Source: Cymodocea nodosa (Eukaryota > Streptophyta > Magnoliopsida > Alismatales > Cymodoceaceae). From it: a stretch of DNA of 64,000 nt. Positions 42,838 to 55,629 of the stretch are shown here, piece after piece. Position numbers and translations under genes: made by a program. The stretch lies in contig JAZBRI010000011.1 of NCBI GenBank assembly GCA_036874045.1, forward strand, positions 10,035,501-10,099,500, written 5' to 3'. Every line of letters starts with the position of its first letter. Position 1 is the first letter of the stretch. Below the pieces are notes generated by a model. It did no database searches and was not told where the DNA came from. It saw nothing but the letters and a program-made list of their open reading frames with translations.

Positions 42838-45800
42838 CTAAGTAAAGCTCGAGTAGTCTTCTACTCTAACTTCTTCTATAATTCCAAAGGAGCTTTTTGG
42901 TATTTTCAGAATAGGTCTAAGTCTTTGTCCATTTACTTTAAATATATTCTGATTTTTAGGATTTTCAATTTCAATAGCTCCATAAGGATAAATATTTCGA
43001 ACTATCTAAGGTCCTGCCCATCTAGATCTTAATTTTCCTAGATGATTAAGGAGTCTAGTCATATAAAGATATACTTCTTGTCCTATTTCAAAGCTTTTTG
43101 GAATAATTTTTCTATCATGCTAGAATTTCATTTTCTCTTTTTCTCTTACAGTCTTCGAATAAGCATCATTTCTAAATTCTTCTAATTCAATTAATTGCAT
43201 TTTTCTATTTTCAACAACTTGATTTAAATTAGTGTTCAGAGTTTTTAATGCCCAATAAGCTTTATGTTTTATTTCAGCTAGTAAATGACAACTTTTTCCA
43301 TATACTAGCCTAAAAGGTGACATACCTAAGCATGTTTTATAAGCAGTTCTATAAGCCCAAAGTGCATCTATCAATCTATTAGCCCAATCTGTTCTAGTAG
43401 GATTTACTACTTTTTCTAAGATTAACTTAATTTGTTTGTTTGCACTTTCTACTTGTCCACTTGTTTGCAGATGATATGATGTTGCAATTTTATGGTTTAC
43501 TCCATATTTCTTCATTAAGGCTTCAAAACTTCTATTACAAAAATGAGTTCCTTTATCACTAATAATAGCTTTAGGTATTCCAAATCTGGCAAATATATTT
43601 GTTCTTATAAATTGTATTACCACTTTGTTATCATTAGTTTTTGTAGGAATAACTTCTATCCATTTAGATACATAATCCACCCCCAACAATATGTAATTAA
43701 ATTGATTAGACATAGGAAATGGACCCATAAAATCTATTCCCCACACATCAAATATTTCAACCTCAACAATAGGATTAAGAGGCATCATATTCCTCTTTGA
43801 TATTCTTCCTATTTGTTGACATCTTAAACAACTTAAGCAATATTTATGAGCATCTTCGAATAATGTTGGCCAATAAAACCCATATTATAGAATTTTTGCA
43901 GTAGTTTTCCTTGAACCAAAATGCCCTCCACAAGCTTGGTCATGACCAAAAGACAATATGCTCGGATATTCAGTTTCTAGAACACACCTTCTTAAAATAC
44001 GATCAGGACATTTCTTAAATAAGTATGGGTCTTCCCAATAGTAATATTTTACTCTTCAGAAAAACAATTTCTTACCCTATCTATTTCAATCCTTAGGTGT
44101 TAAACCAGTAACTAAAAAATTAACTACGTCTGCATACCAAGGTATTGTGTTTATGGTCATTAATTGTTCATTAGGAAAATTATCCTTAATTTTAATATTT
44201 GATTTTTCTATTTGTAATCTTGATAAATGATTTGCTACTACATTCTCACAACCTTTTTTATCTTTAATTTCTAGATCAAATTCTTGTAATAATAATATCC
44301 ACCAGATCAATCTCGGTTAGTCTCTTTTTTTGCTATTAGGTGTTTTAAAGATGAATGATCCGTGTATACTATCATTTTAACTCCAATCAAATATGATCTA
44401 AACTTTTCTAAGGCAAACACAATAGCTAATAGTTCTTTTTCAGTAGTTGTATAATTAACTTGAGCATCATTTAAGGTTTTGCTTGCATAATGAATCACTC
44501 TAAGAGATTTTTCTATCTTCTGTCCCAACACTTCTTCGACAGCAAAATCAGATGCATTGCACATTAATTCAAATGGATGACTCCAATCAGGTGCTTGAAT
44601 TATAGGAGTTGAAATTAAGTTAGTTTTAAGCTTGAAAAATGCTTCTTTGCAATTTTTATCAAAGTTAAATGGAACATCTTTTAATAGATTAGTTAAAGGT
44701 CTAGCTATCTTGCTAAAGTCTTTAATAAATCTTCTATAAAAACCAGCTTGTCCTAGAAATGATCTAATATGTTTTACTGATTTAGGTTCTGGTAGATTAG
44801 AAATTACTTCTATTTTAGCTTTATCTACTTCCAACCCTTTCTTAGAAACAATATGCCCTAAGACTATTCCTTATTTAACCATGAAGTGACATTTTTTCCA
44901 ATTTAATACTAGATTTTTTTTCACACAACGTTTTAATATTAGGTCTAAATTTTTTAAATAGACTTCATATGAGTTGCCATATACAGTAAAATCATCCATA
45001 AATATTTCTAAGAAATCTTCAGTCATTCTAGTAAATATGCCCTGCATACACCTTTGAAAGGTAGCTGGTGCATTGCATAATCTGAATGGCATTCTCTTAA
45101 AAGCATAAGTTCCATTAGGACAAGTGAAAGTTGTTTTCTCTTGATCCTCTAATGGTACTGAAATTTGATTATACCCTAAATACCCGTTTAGGAAACAAAA
45201 ATATTTTTGCCCTGCTAATCTTTCCAGCATTTGATCTATAAAAGGTAAGGGAAAATGATCTTTCCTAGTCATAGGATTTAGCTTTCTATAGTCTATACAT
45301 ACTCTCCAGCTTGATTGAATTCTAGTAGGTATCAAGTCTTGACTTTCATTCCTAATAACTGTTAATCCTGATTTCTTGGGAACTACATGGATTGGACTAA
45401 CCCACGAGCTATCAGAAATCGGATAAATTATGTCATTATCTAACCATTTCACTATTTCCTTCCTGACTACTTGTTTAACGTTTGGATTTAATCTCCTCTC
45501 AGGAATTCTAACAGGTTTAGCATTCTCTTCTAAATATATGTGGTGACAGCATAAAGTTGAACTTAACCCTTTTATATCAGTCATAGTCCATCCTATTGCT
45601 TCTTTATAACTTTTTACTACATCTTTCAATTTAGCTATTTGATCCTCTTTTAAATCTGAAGCAATAATGATTGGACAGGTTCATTTCTCTTCCAGAAATA
45701 TATAGGTTAATTCAGGAGGTAAATGTTTTAATTCTAAATGTTGCCCATCAGAAGCAAGAGCTCCTAATTGAACATCATCATTTTCTAAATTAATTTCTTC

Positions 45801-47483
45801 CAGATCTCCTTCTATATTTATGCTTTCACCTTCCTCTAAAGTTTCAGAATTGATTTGCCTTTTTAATTCTTCTTGAATCACATCATCTAACATATCTCCT
45901 TCATCCTCTAAAAAGTCTATGGTATGTAAGGACATTTCTAACTCCTCAAACCTTTCTAGTTTGAAAATATTTAATTGAGTATCCTCATTACCATATGATA
46001 ACTTCATTACTCCAGTTTTACAATTTCTAACAGCCCTTGATGTTGCTAAAAATGGTCTTCCCAAAATTAAAGATGTATCACTATTTCTATGCTTAATTTG
46101 TTGGGAATCCAAAATTACAATATCAATAGGATATATAAAGTTTTTGATTTTAATTAAGACATCCTCTATTTTTCCTCTAGGGTATCTTATACTTCTATCA
46201 GCTAATTGAATAACCGTACTAGTAGGAGTTAAGCCTTCTAATCCTAAGGATGCAAATATATCACTTAGCATAATATTTATACCTGCACCTAAGTCTATTA
46301 AGGTTCTTTCTAGAATGGTATTTCCTATGGTGCATGATATAACAAGGATTTTAGGATCAGATAACGTTTTAGGAATTTGTGGCAGAAATAGGGAACTACT
46401 TTGCTCAGCTAAAAAGACCTTTCTAAGAACTTTTCGCTCTCTTTTCCTAGTACACCAATCCTTCAGAAATTTAACACAAGGTGGCATTTTCCGTAATAGA
46501 TCTAACAAAGGAATGTTAACTTGTACTTTTTCAAAAATTTCTTTGATTTTTTTTTGTTTTTCAGGTATTGTTTGTTGTAATCTTTCAGGATAGGGTGCTA
46601 AAGATTGTTATTTAAGAGATTCTTTTTCTTTCGGTTGATTTGTTTGATCATTTTTAGCTTCATTAGCAGATTCAGATTGTTCTTTAGTGATTTTTAGATT
46701 TTCAGCTATTACATTTTCATTATCATTTTGATTTTTACTCTTATCCACCTTCATATTATTTTCATTTTGAGTTCTTTGTAGTATATCAGTTCCAGATCTT
46801 AATGTTACACATACATCTTCCAGATTTTCATTACTTTCATGATGTTTTTGTATATCATTTTCGTGATTGTGATCTTCAATTGTTTTTAGTTTTAAAGTGC
46901 ATTCTTTAAATTCTCTTGCATTAGTATTTTCTATTTGCTGTATATTTTGCAAATTATGTAGGTTTATAATATTATAATTTTCATTGTCCTATTACATAAC
47001 TTGTATTTTCATTATATATTCGTCCAATACTTTTAGTTTTCTTTCCAAATCATCTAATCTCATTGCATTCAATTTTTGATCAATTTTCCTTATGGTTTTT
47101 TCAGTTTCGTAAATTATATCCTTTTTAGGTTCTAAATATGCTTCCTTATAATTTAATTGGTTGACTTCTTGTTGCTGACACATAAAGTATTCTAGTTTGT
47201 CTAGGTTTTGCTCTATGCTATGCTCCAGTCTGTCATACCTATCCCAAACTTCACTGTCTCTCAACATATTACACATTCTATACTGACCATCAGTTGGGTA
47301 AACTATAGGATTCTCATACTCGGCTCTATTATACTAAGGATAATTCATTTGTTGTTCATGGGATCTAACCATCTGCAAACATCTCAGTTTCAAACAGTCA
47401 GAAATGTCGTGTCTTTCAGAATTGCAGAATTCACATATTCTAATTATAGGTTTCAGAAATCTTTGAGCATAAGCATATGCCAT
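42838..47483 (-). pseudogene. pol: Athila-like polyprotein (zinc knuckle, PR, RT, RNase H, integrase), unit IV
   Basis: Same layout as unit II. The start (47483) encodes MAYAYAQRFLKP and the CCHC knuckle. Here the codon after TDG is CAG, where units II, V and VI have TAG. Protease with LIDLGAG and ILGRPFLATS (46508-45681 open). RT (45629-44871 open) with WRVCIDYRKLN and intact IFMDDF. RNase H (44834-44307) with ELMCNASDFAVEEVLGQ, where the usual CDAS is CNAS, so a catalytic Asp is probably lost. Integrase (43788-43120 open) with [19 protein letters not shown] and [11 protein letters not shown], so all three catalytic acids are present. Stops and frameshifts between these blocks make it a pseudogene. 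Confidence 0.92.
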
Positions 47484-47590
47484 ATTCTCAATTACAAAAG
47501 AAAACACACAACTCTCTAGCTATTAAAATGAAATAACTCTAACAGTTGCTTATATTAATTCAATTCAATTCAATTCAATTCTAGTAAATT

Positions 47591-47612
47591 CAATTCCCCG
47601 GCAACGGCGCTA
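47591..47612 (-). other. Unit IV primer binding site (tRNA-Asp)
   Basis: The minus strand reads TAGCGCCGTTGCCGGGGA, one base from a perfect match to the tRNA-Asp 3' end. The best-kept primer site in the window. Confidence 0.9.
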
Positions 47613-47619
47613 TAAAACT

Positions 47620-49542
47620 TGTTTGGATCTCCAGTAACGCACTAGAAAAACTATGATTTGTTAACTTTTGTTTTTACTTAGTTAATTTATCTTAATGCTT
47701 ATTCTTTTTCTTTTAGAAGTAAACAAACAACCTTTAATACAATTTAGATATTAATTCCATTTTGTACTTTAACTGCAAGTGCACAGTGTCTATTGTATCA
47801 GTGTGCAAGTATAGGTCGATCCCACAGGGAATTGCTTAAGAGTTTAGAACTGTCCGTTTGTTAACAATCAAATTTATATATTCAATAAGCTCTCCGTTGA
47901 ATTACAGTTAACTCAATGGACAAAGTTCGTTGAGTTATAGCTAACTCAACGAACTAACCTCGTGGACTTAAGTTAACTCCACGAGCTTGTCTTTTCTTTT
48001 TAAATACTGCTATTTACAGAGGAATTCGGCCAACCATTGGGCGATTCCACAGATTGTAAATAACATCAATTAAGCTCTTTAATGTTAGTAAACACTGGAT
48101 TTATCATTAAGCAATACTAACATTCAAATAATTCAAACAGTAACCATTAAAATCTTTAAGTCTTTTGATCGAACTAATTTCAGTAAACTGTAAAACTAAA
48201 ACTAACATAAAACAATCATAACACTGATAAAGATAACATTAATCATGATACAACACAAACAATACAACACTCAAATACAACATACAAACATAGATAAATT
48301 GTTTTTGGTATTTTTGTTTTAATATGAACATGAAAATGGGCGAAAGGTGAAATGTAAAGTAATCTAAATCGACAGTAAATACTTCCGTGATGCGATCACT
48401 CCTCACAGTGGTTGTTAGGCATTGTGTTTTGCTCGGAATTGACCCGACATCAAGAAAGTATCCTCACAGACCTCCGATGGTTAGTGATTGTGGTGGATAT
48501 GGTGGTGGTAATGATGGTTGGTGTGGTACTTTGGAGAATTACCGATACTATTTGTAGAAAGCTCGATGCCTCCTCCTCTGTACACATTGGCTGCCCATCG
48601 ATCACACACTTTTTACTTCTTTTTCTTCTTTTCTTTTATATTTCTTCAGTAGTAACTGCTTCTACTTGAATGGTTGGTTGGATTTCCTTCATTCATATCA
48701 ACGGCGATGCTTTCTTCTCCCTATGCGATACGTGCAATCGTAGTTTTTCTTCCAACTGTCTTGTTTCTGCAACCGCTACAATGGTATATTAGAAAATAAA
48801 TAGTCCGTGGAGTTACAGATAACTTAATGAACTTTCTTCATTGATTTAACTATAAAACACGTGTAGAAATTTAACTATCCGATGCTCAGGTGCATTTCGG
48901 ATACTTACAAACTTAACTATTCGATGCTCAGATGCATTTCAGATACTTATAAACTTAACTATCTGATGCTCAGATGCATTTCGGATAGTTACAAATAACT
49001 CACTGATATATAACTTAAGTAAATGTACCAGATCTCGACACGTGTCAGTAGTAGTTTAATAATAAAATACACATTTTGGAGAGTTACACATATAACTGTC
49101 TGATGCCTTACTGCAATTTCGGATAGTTATAGATAACTCACCGAAAATCCACTTAAGTCATGCATTATTGTTTCAACACGTGTACTTCAAGAAATAATAA
49201 AATATTCTTTCAAAACATAACTGTTCGGCAGTTTAAACATAACTATCCGATACATGTTCGGTCTATTAAACGTAACTGTTCGAAATATGTTTGGTATGTT
49301 AAACATAACTGTCTGAAATATCTGAAAATTTGGATACTTAAGAATTTCACAGCCTGCAACTTACCGACAGTTCAGAAATGTACTAAATTAACATTAATTC
49401 CCCCAATTTAAGTAGATTCTTTAATTAAAGCATGTAATAGTAAAATTATAACATAATGGCTTAATTCTCATATGATATGCTAAATACTATGCAATTAACC
49501 ATCATTTAACCGTTAATAATATGCACTTTTTCATTCTAAATA
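47620..49542 (-). repeat. Unit IV 5' LTR
   Basis: Ends CAAACA at 47620, seven bases before the primer site; starts at 49542 with TATTTAGAATG (TG changed to TA). Length is 1923 bases. U3 contains many CGGATAGTTA/TAACTATCCGA words (48860-49300); U5 has GATCGACCT and TGCACTTGCAGTT. TATAAAAG at 48640-48633. Confidence 0.9.
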
Positions 49543-50163
49543 GGCTTTCAACTTTTCTACAGCTCTCTTTTTGCACCATGCATCAAACACCAGATGTGCT
49601 ATAGCTACTGCCAATTCTTTTGATTCTCCTTGGTCTTTTCCTATTTGAACCAGTTCTTGAAATTCTCTTCTTTCTTCTTCAGTAGAAGGCCCCAAAATTG
49701 CTGCTTGTTCCAATGGCCTTGGTGGTGGAACTAAAGGTCTTGGTTGTTGTTCCTCAAGAACAGGTCCTTCAGCAGTTGGTTCCTCTTATTCTATAGTTAC
49801 CTTCCTTTGTTACTCCCATCTAATTTCTCCCCTTGCACAACCAACAATGTTCCTTTTGAACCATAGTCGGGACTTACGTTGGATTAGTTCTAGGGCAACT
49901 TCGTTATTTGGCCTAATTTTTCTTTCTTTGCTCACAGCAATTTATGTAGCAACCTTGATTCTAGTTTCCATTATCTGAGGGATTTGTATACCCAAATCTA
50001 CTAACTCTTTCCTCTAATAGAAAAGGTCAGATTCTACCTTTTGTAGCTCTTTTTTCCTCGTCGTATTCTTGATTTTCAGCCTCGTGTGCCATTTCTTTGT
50101 ATCTTTAAGAAATTCTGACGTGTCTACTACATTTTCCTAGAACTCAGATGTCATCTTCCTCAT
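49543..50163 (-). pseudogene. ORF3, 5' part, unit V, joined to an LTR
   Basis: From ATG 50163 homologous to unit IV ORF3, including the basic KERKIRPNNEVALELI block and a better-kept C-terminal stretch (49713-49543) with STEEERREFQELVQIGKDQG and KRAVEKLKA. It stops at the LTR boundary, at the codon that matches KEKLRA in unit IV. In-frame stops are present upstream. Confidence 0.75.
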
Positions 50164-50874
50164 CGTGGAGTTACACAACGGAACGAAATTGCTCTGATCT
50201 TTACTGTTCTAAGTTCTAAATGATTCTGTGGATAATGCCCCAAACCCTAAGTTTAGTATAAATAAGCCCTAAATTTAAGCGGGTAATCGGGTCATTTCCC
50301 ACACAAAACTCTCGCTCTCTCATCCGTGGAATTATGGTTAACTCCACGGACTTAACTACAGTACTCCGTTGAGTTAGAGTTAACTCAATGGGGTAAATTC
50401 GTTAACTTATCCTAGACTCAACAGAGTAAGTTTGTTGAGTTATGTGTAACTCAACGGACTTCCTGTAAAGTTATATCTAATAAAAATGCATATAATAATA
50501 ATTTTTACTTTGGTTAAGACCGAAGAATTTTCTGTCTAGCTGATCTTACTTTTTCTACACTTTAAAATTTTCTAGTCAAACCATTATATTCCTCGATTGA
50601 ACCTAAATTACATATATATATATATATATATTTTCTATCAGTTGAATTGATACTGTACTTCGGTAACATCGACATTAAACTAAATATAATATAAATATCC
50701 TTTTTTTATATTTTTGTGTTTCAGTTAGACTGATGGATTCTATCGGTTAAATCGCAACAATTTTTTTTTTTAAATATATTTCGATAAAACCAATAATTCC
50801 TTTCGGTTTAACCGTGATTATATTTAAATAAGGTTTTTTTTTTTTATACTTAGAAAATTTCTTACTAAGTGATT
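50164..50874 (-). other. Unit V pol-ORF3 spacer
   Basis: Two or three GAGTTA/TAACTC pairs (50328-50458), then AT-rich sequence with ACCGA words and an AT microsatellite near 50615-50630. No gene. Confidence 0.7.
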
Positions 50875-53800
50875 CTAAGTGAAGCTCGAGTAATCCACTA
50901 CTTTTACTTCTTCTATAATTCCAAAGGAACTTTTTGGTATTTTCAAAATAGGCCTAAGTCTTTGTCCATTTACTTTAAATATATTTTGATTCTTAGGATT
51001 TTCAATTTCAATAACTCCATAGGGATAAATATTTTGAACTATGTAAGGTCCTACCCATCTAGATCTTAATTTTTCTAGATGGTTATGGAATTTAGTCATG
51101 TAAAGATATACTTCTTGTCCTGTTTCAAAGGTTTTTGGAATAATTTTCCTATCATGCTAGAACTTCATTTTCTCTTTTTCTCTTACAGTTTCTGAATAAG
51201 CTTCATTCCTAAATTCTTCTAATTCAATCAATTGTATCTTCCTATTTTCAATAGCTTGATTTAAATTAGTGTTGAGAGTTTTTAATGCCCAATAAGCTTT
51301 ATGTTCAATTTCTGTTGGTAAATGACAACTCTTTCCATATACTAGCCTAAAGGGTGACATACCTAAGCTTGTCTTATAAGCAGTTCTGTAAGCCTAAAGT
51401 GCATCTATCAATCTATTAGCCCAATTTGTTCTAGTAGGATTTACTACTTTTTCTAAAATTAACTTAATTTGTTTGTTTGCACTTTCTACTTGTCCACTAG
51501 TTTGCGAATGATATGATGTTGCAATTTTGTGGTTTACTCTATATTTCTTCATTAAGGCTTCAAAACTTCTATTACAGAAATGAGTTCCTCTATCACTGAT
51601 AATAGCTTTAGGTATCCCAAATCTAGCAATTATATTTGTTCTTATAAATTGTATTACCACTTTGTTGTCATTAGTTTTTATAGGAATAGCTTCTATCCAT
51701 TTAGATACATAATCCACCCCTAACAATATATAATTAAATTGATTAGATGTAGGAAATGGACCCATAAAATCTATTCCCCACACATCAAGGATTTCAACCT
51801 CAACAATAGGATTAAGAGGCATCATATTCCTCTTTGATATTCTTCCTATTTGTTGACATCTTAAACAACTTAAGCAATATTTATGAGCATCTTCGAATAG
51901 TGTTGGCCAATAAAACCCATATTATATAATTTTTGCAGCAGTTTTCCTTGAACCAAAATGCCCTCCACAAGCTTGGTCATGACCAAAAGACAATATGCTC
52001 GGATATTCAGTTTCTAGAACACACCTCCTTAAAATACGATCAGGACATTTCTTAAATAAGTATGGGTCTTCCCAATAGTAATATTTTACTCTTGAAAAGA
52101 ACAATTTCTTATCCTGTCTATTCCAATCTTTAGGTGTTAAACCAGTAACTAAGTAATTAACTATGTCTACATACTAAGGCATTGTGTTGAGGGTCATTAA
52201 TTGTTCATTAGGAAAATTATCCTTAATTTTAATATTTGATTTTTCTATTTGTAATCTTGATAAATGATTTGCTACTACATTCTCACAACCTTTTTTATCT
52301 TTAATTTCTAGATCAAATTCTTGTAATAATAATATCCACCAGATCAATCTCGGTTTAGTCACTTTTTTTGCTATTAGGTGTTTTAAAGATGAATGATCCA
52401 TGTATACTATCACTTTAACTCCAATCAAATATGATCTAAACTTTTCTAAGGCAAACACAACAGCTAATAGTTCTTTTTCAGTAGTTGTATAATTAACTTG
52501 AGCATCATTTAAGGTTTTGCTTGCATAATGAATCACTCTAAGAGATTTTTCTATCTTTTGTCCCAACAGTTCTCCGACAGCAAAATCAGATGCATCGCAC
52601 ATTAATTCAAATGGATGACTCCAATCAGGTGCTTGAATTATAGGAGTTGAAATTAAGTTAGTTTTAAGCTTGAAAAATGCTTCTTTGCAATTTTTGTCAA
52701 AATTGAATGGGACATCTTTTAATAGATTGGTTAAAGGTCTAGCTATTTTGCTAAAATCTTTAATAAATCTTCTATAAAATCCAGCATGTCCTAGAAATGA
52801 TCTAATATGTTTTACTGATTTAGGTTCTGGTAGATTAGAAATTACTTCTATTTTAGCTTTATCTACTTCCAACCCTTTCTTTGAAACAACATGTCCTAAG
52901 ACTATTCCTTGTTTAACCATGAAGTGACACTTTTCCCAATTCAGAACCAGATTGTTTTCCACACAACATTTTAATACTTGGTCTAAATTGTTTAAACACA
53001 CTTCATATGAAGCTCCATAAACAATAAAATTATCTATAAATATTTCTAAAAAATCTTTAGTCATTCTAGTGAATATGCCTTGCATACACCTTTGAAAGGT
53101 GGCTGGTGCATTGCATAGTCCGAATAACATTCTCTTAAAAGTATAAGTTCCATTAGGGCAGGTGAAAGTTGTTTTCTCTTGATCCTCTAATGCTACTAGG
53201 ACTTGGTTATATCCTGAATACCCATCTAGGAAACAAAAATATTCTTGCCCTACTAATTTTTCTAGCATTTGATCTATGAAAGGTAAGGGAAAATGATCTT
53301 TCCTAGTCACTCCATTCAGCTTTCTATAATCTATACACACTCTCCAGCCTGATTGAATTCTAGTAGGTATCAAGTCTTGGCTTTCATTCCTAATAGCTAT
53401 TAATCCTGATTTCTTGGGAACTACATGGATTAGGATAACCCATGAGCTATCAGAAATCGGATAAATTATGTCATTATCTAACCATTTAACTATTTCCTTC
53501 CTGACAACTTCTTTAAGGTTTGGATTTAATCTTCTCTCAGGAATTCTAACAGGTTTAGCATTCTCTTCTAAATATATGTGGTGACAGCATAAAGTTGCAT
53601 TTAACCCTTTTATATTAGTCATAATCCATCCTATTGCTTCTTTATAAGTTTTGACTACATCTTTTAATTTAGCAATTTGATCCTCTCTTAAATCTGAAGT
53701 AATAATGATTGGACAAGTTTGTTTTTCTTCCAGAAATATATAGGTTAATTTAGGAGGTAAATGTTTTAATTCTAATTGTTGCCCATTAGAAGTTAGAGCT

Positions 53801-55527
53801 CCTAATTGAACATCATCATTTTCTAAATTATTTTCTTGCTGATCTCTTTCTATATTTATGCTTTCACTTTCCTCTAAAGTTTTAGAATTGAGTTGCCTAT
53901 TTAACTCTTCTTGAATCACATCATCTAGCATATCTCCTTCATCCTCTAAAAAGTCTATAGTATGTAAGGACATTTCTAACTCCTCAAACTTTTCTAGTTT
54001 GAAAATATTTAGTTGAGTATCCTCATTACCATATGCTAACTTCATTACTCCAGTTTTACAATTAATAACAGTCCCTGATGTTGCTAAAAATGGTCTTCCC
54101 AAAATTAAAGATGTATCACTATTTTTATGCTTCATTTGTTGGGAATCCAAAATTACAATATCAATAGGATAAATGAAGTTTTTGATTTTAATTAAGACAT
54201 CCTCTATTTTTCCTCTAGGGTATCTTATACTTCTATCAGCTAATTGAATAACAGTCCTAGTAGGGATTAAGCCTTCTAATCCTAAGGATACAAATATATC
54301 ACTTGGCATAACATTTATACCTGCACCTAAGTCTATTAAGGTTCTTTCTAGAATGGTATTTCCTATGGTGCATGATATGACAGGGATTCTAGGATCAGAT
54401 AACTTTTTAGGAATTTGTGGTAGAAATAGGGAACTACTTTACTTAGCTAAAAAGACTTTCCTTAAAACTTTTCACTCTCTTTTTTTAGTACACCAATCTT
54501 TAAGAAATTTAGCACAAGGTGGCATTTTCTGCAATAAATCTAACAAAGGAATGTTAACTTGTACTTTTTCAAAAATTTCTCTAATTTTTTCTTTTTTTTC
54601 AGGAAATGTTTGTTGTAATCTTCCAGGATAGGGTGCTAATAATTGTGATTTAAAAGATTCTTTTTCTTTCATTTGATTTGTTTGATCATTTTTAGTCTCA
54701 TTTGCAGATTCAGATTTTTCTTCATTGATTTCTATATTTTCAAATATTACATTTTCATTATCATTTTGGTTTTTGTTCTTATCCACCTTCATATTATTTT
54801 TGTTTTGAATTCTTGATAGTATATCAGTTCCAGATCTTAATGTTATACATACATCTTCCAGATTTTCGTTACTTTCTTGATGTTCTTGTATATCATTTTC
54901 GTGATTATGATCTTCAATTGTTTTTAGTCTTAAATTACACTCTTTAAATTCTCTTGCATTGTTATTTTCTTTTGTTTGTATGTCTTGCAAATTATGCAAA
55001 TCTATAACATTAGAATTTTCATTTGTGTTGTCCTATTGCATAACTTGTAATTTCATTGTATATTCATCCAATTCTTTTAGTTTTCTTTCCAGATCATCTA
55101 ATCTCATTGTATTCAATTTTTGATCAATTGTCATTATGGTTTTTTCAATTTCATAAATGATATCAATTTTGGGTTTTGAATATGCTTCCTTATAGTTTAA
55201 TTGGTTGACTTCTTGTTGTTGACACATAAATTGTTCTAGTTTGTCCATGTTTTGCTCTATGCTATGCTCTAGTCTGTCATACCTATCCCAAACTTCCTTG
55301 TCTCTCAACATATTACACATTCTAGGCTAACCATTAGTTGGGTAAACCATAGAATTCTCATACTCAAATCTATTATAGTGAAGATAATTCATTTGTTGTT
55401 CATGTGATCTAACCATCTACAATCGTTTCAGTTTCAAACAACCAGAAATGTCGTGACCTTTCAAATTACAGAATTCACATATGTTAACTACAGGTTTTAG
55501 AAATCTTTGAGCATAAGCATATGCCAT
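50875..55527 (-). pseudogene. pol: Athila-like polyprotein, unit V, with a 711-codon open PR-RT-RNase H segment
   Basis: The knuckle region starts at 55527 and breaks at TAG after TNG. From 54309 to 52174 one frame is open for 711 residues: end of protease (ILGRPFLATSGT), RT (WRVCIDYRKLN, FCFLDGYSGYNQV, TFQRCMQGIF), RNase H ([25 protein letters not shown]). The RT catalytic motif reads IFIDNF instead of IFMDDF, so the second Asp is Asn and polymerase activity is not expected. A stop near 52174 and others separate it from the HHCC region (52104-51922) and the integrase core (51825-51394, with [28 protein letters not shown]). The C-terminus is at 51099-50875 (LRSRWVGPYIV, FKVNGQRLRP). Confidence 0.92.
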
Positions 55528-55600
55528 ATTCTCCATAGAATTAAACACACAACACTTTTGCTATTAAAATAAAACAACACTTACAGTTGCTTAGCTTCTC

Positions 55601-55622
55601 AATTTCCTCGACAACAGCGCTA
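55601..55622 (-). other. Unit V primer binding site (tRNA-Asp)
   Basis: TAGCGCTGTTGTCGAGGAA on the minus strand; degenerate by C-to-T and G-to-A changes. Confidence 0.8.
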
Positions 55623-55629
55623 GAAAACT

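Larger units (their letters stand above)
35006..49542 (-). mobile_element. Unit IV: most complete Athila-like element with gag and F-box downstream of pol
   Basis: Read on the minus strand: 5' LTR (49542-47620), tRNA-Asp primer site, zinc-knuckle polyprotein (47483-42838), spacer, ORF3 (42247-40028), spacer, gag domain (38961-37778), F-box gene (37582-36447), 3' non-coding DNA to about 35006. The polypurine tract and 3' LTR are not attached; they may be those of unit III across the PIF element. All joints are continuous with no foreign sequence between genes. Confidence 0.82.

Noticed and set aside
47208-47519. Plus-strand frames antisense to the polyprotein (also 20569, 46315, 54353, 43543)
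   Set aside because: Shadows of the Athila-like polyprotein on the other strand; they recur at the same place only because the polyprotein is conserved.
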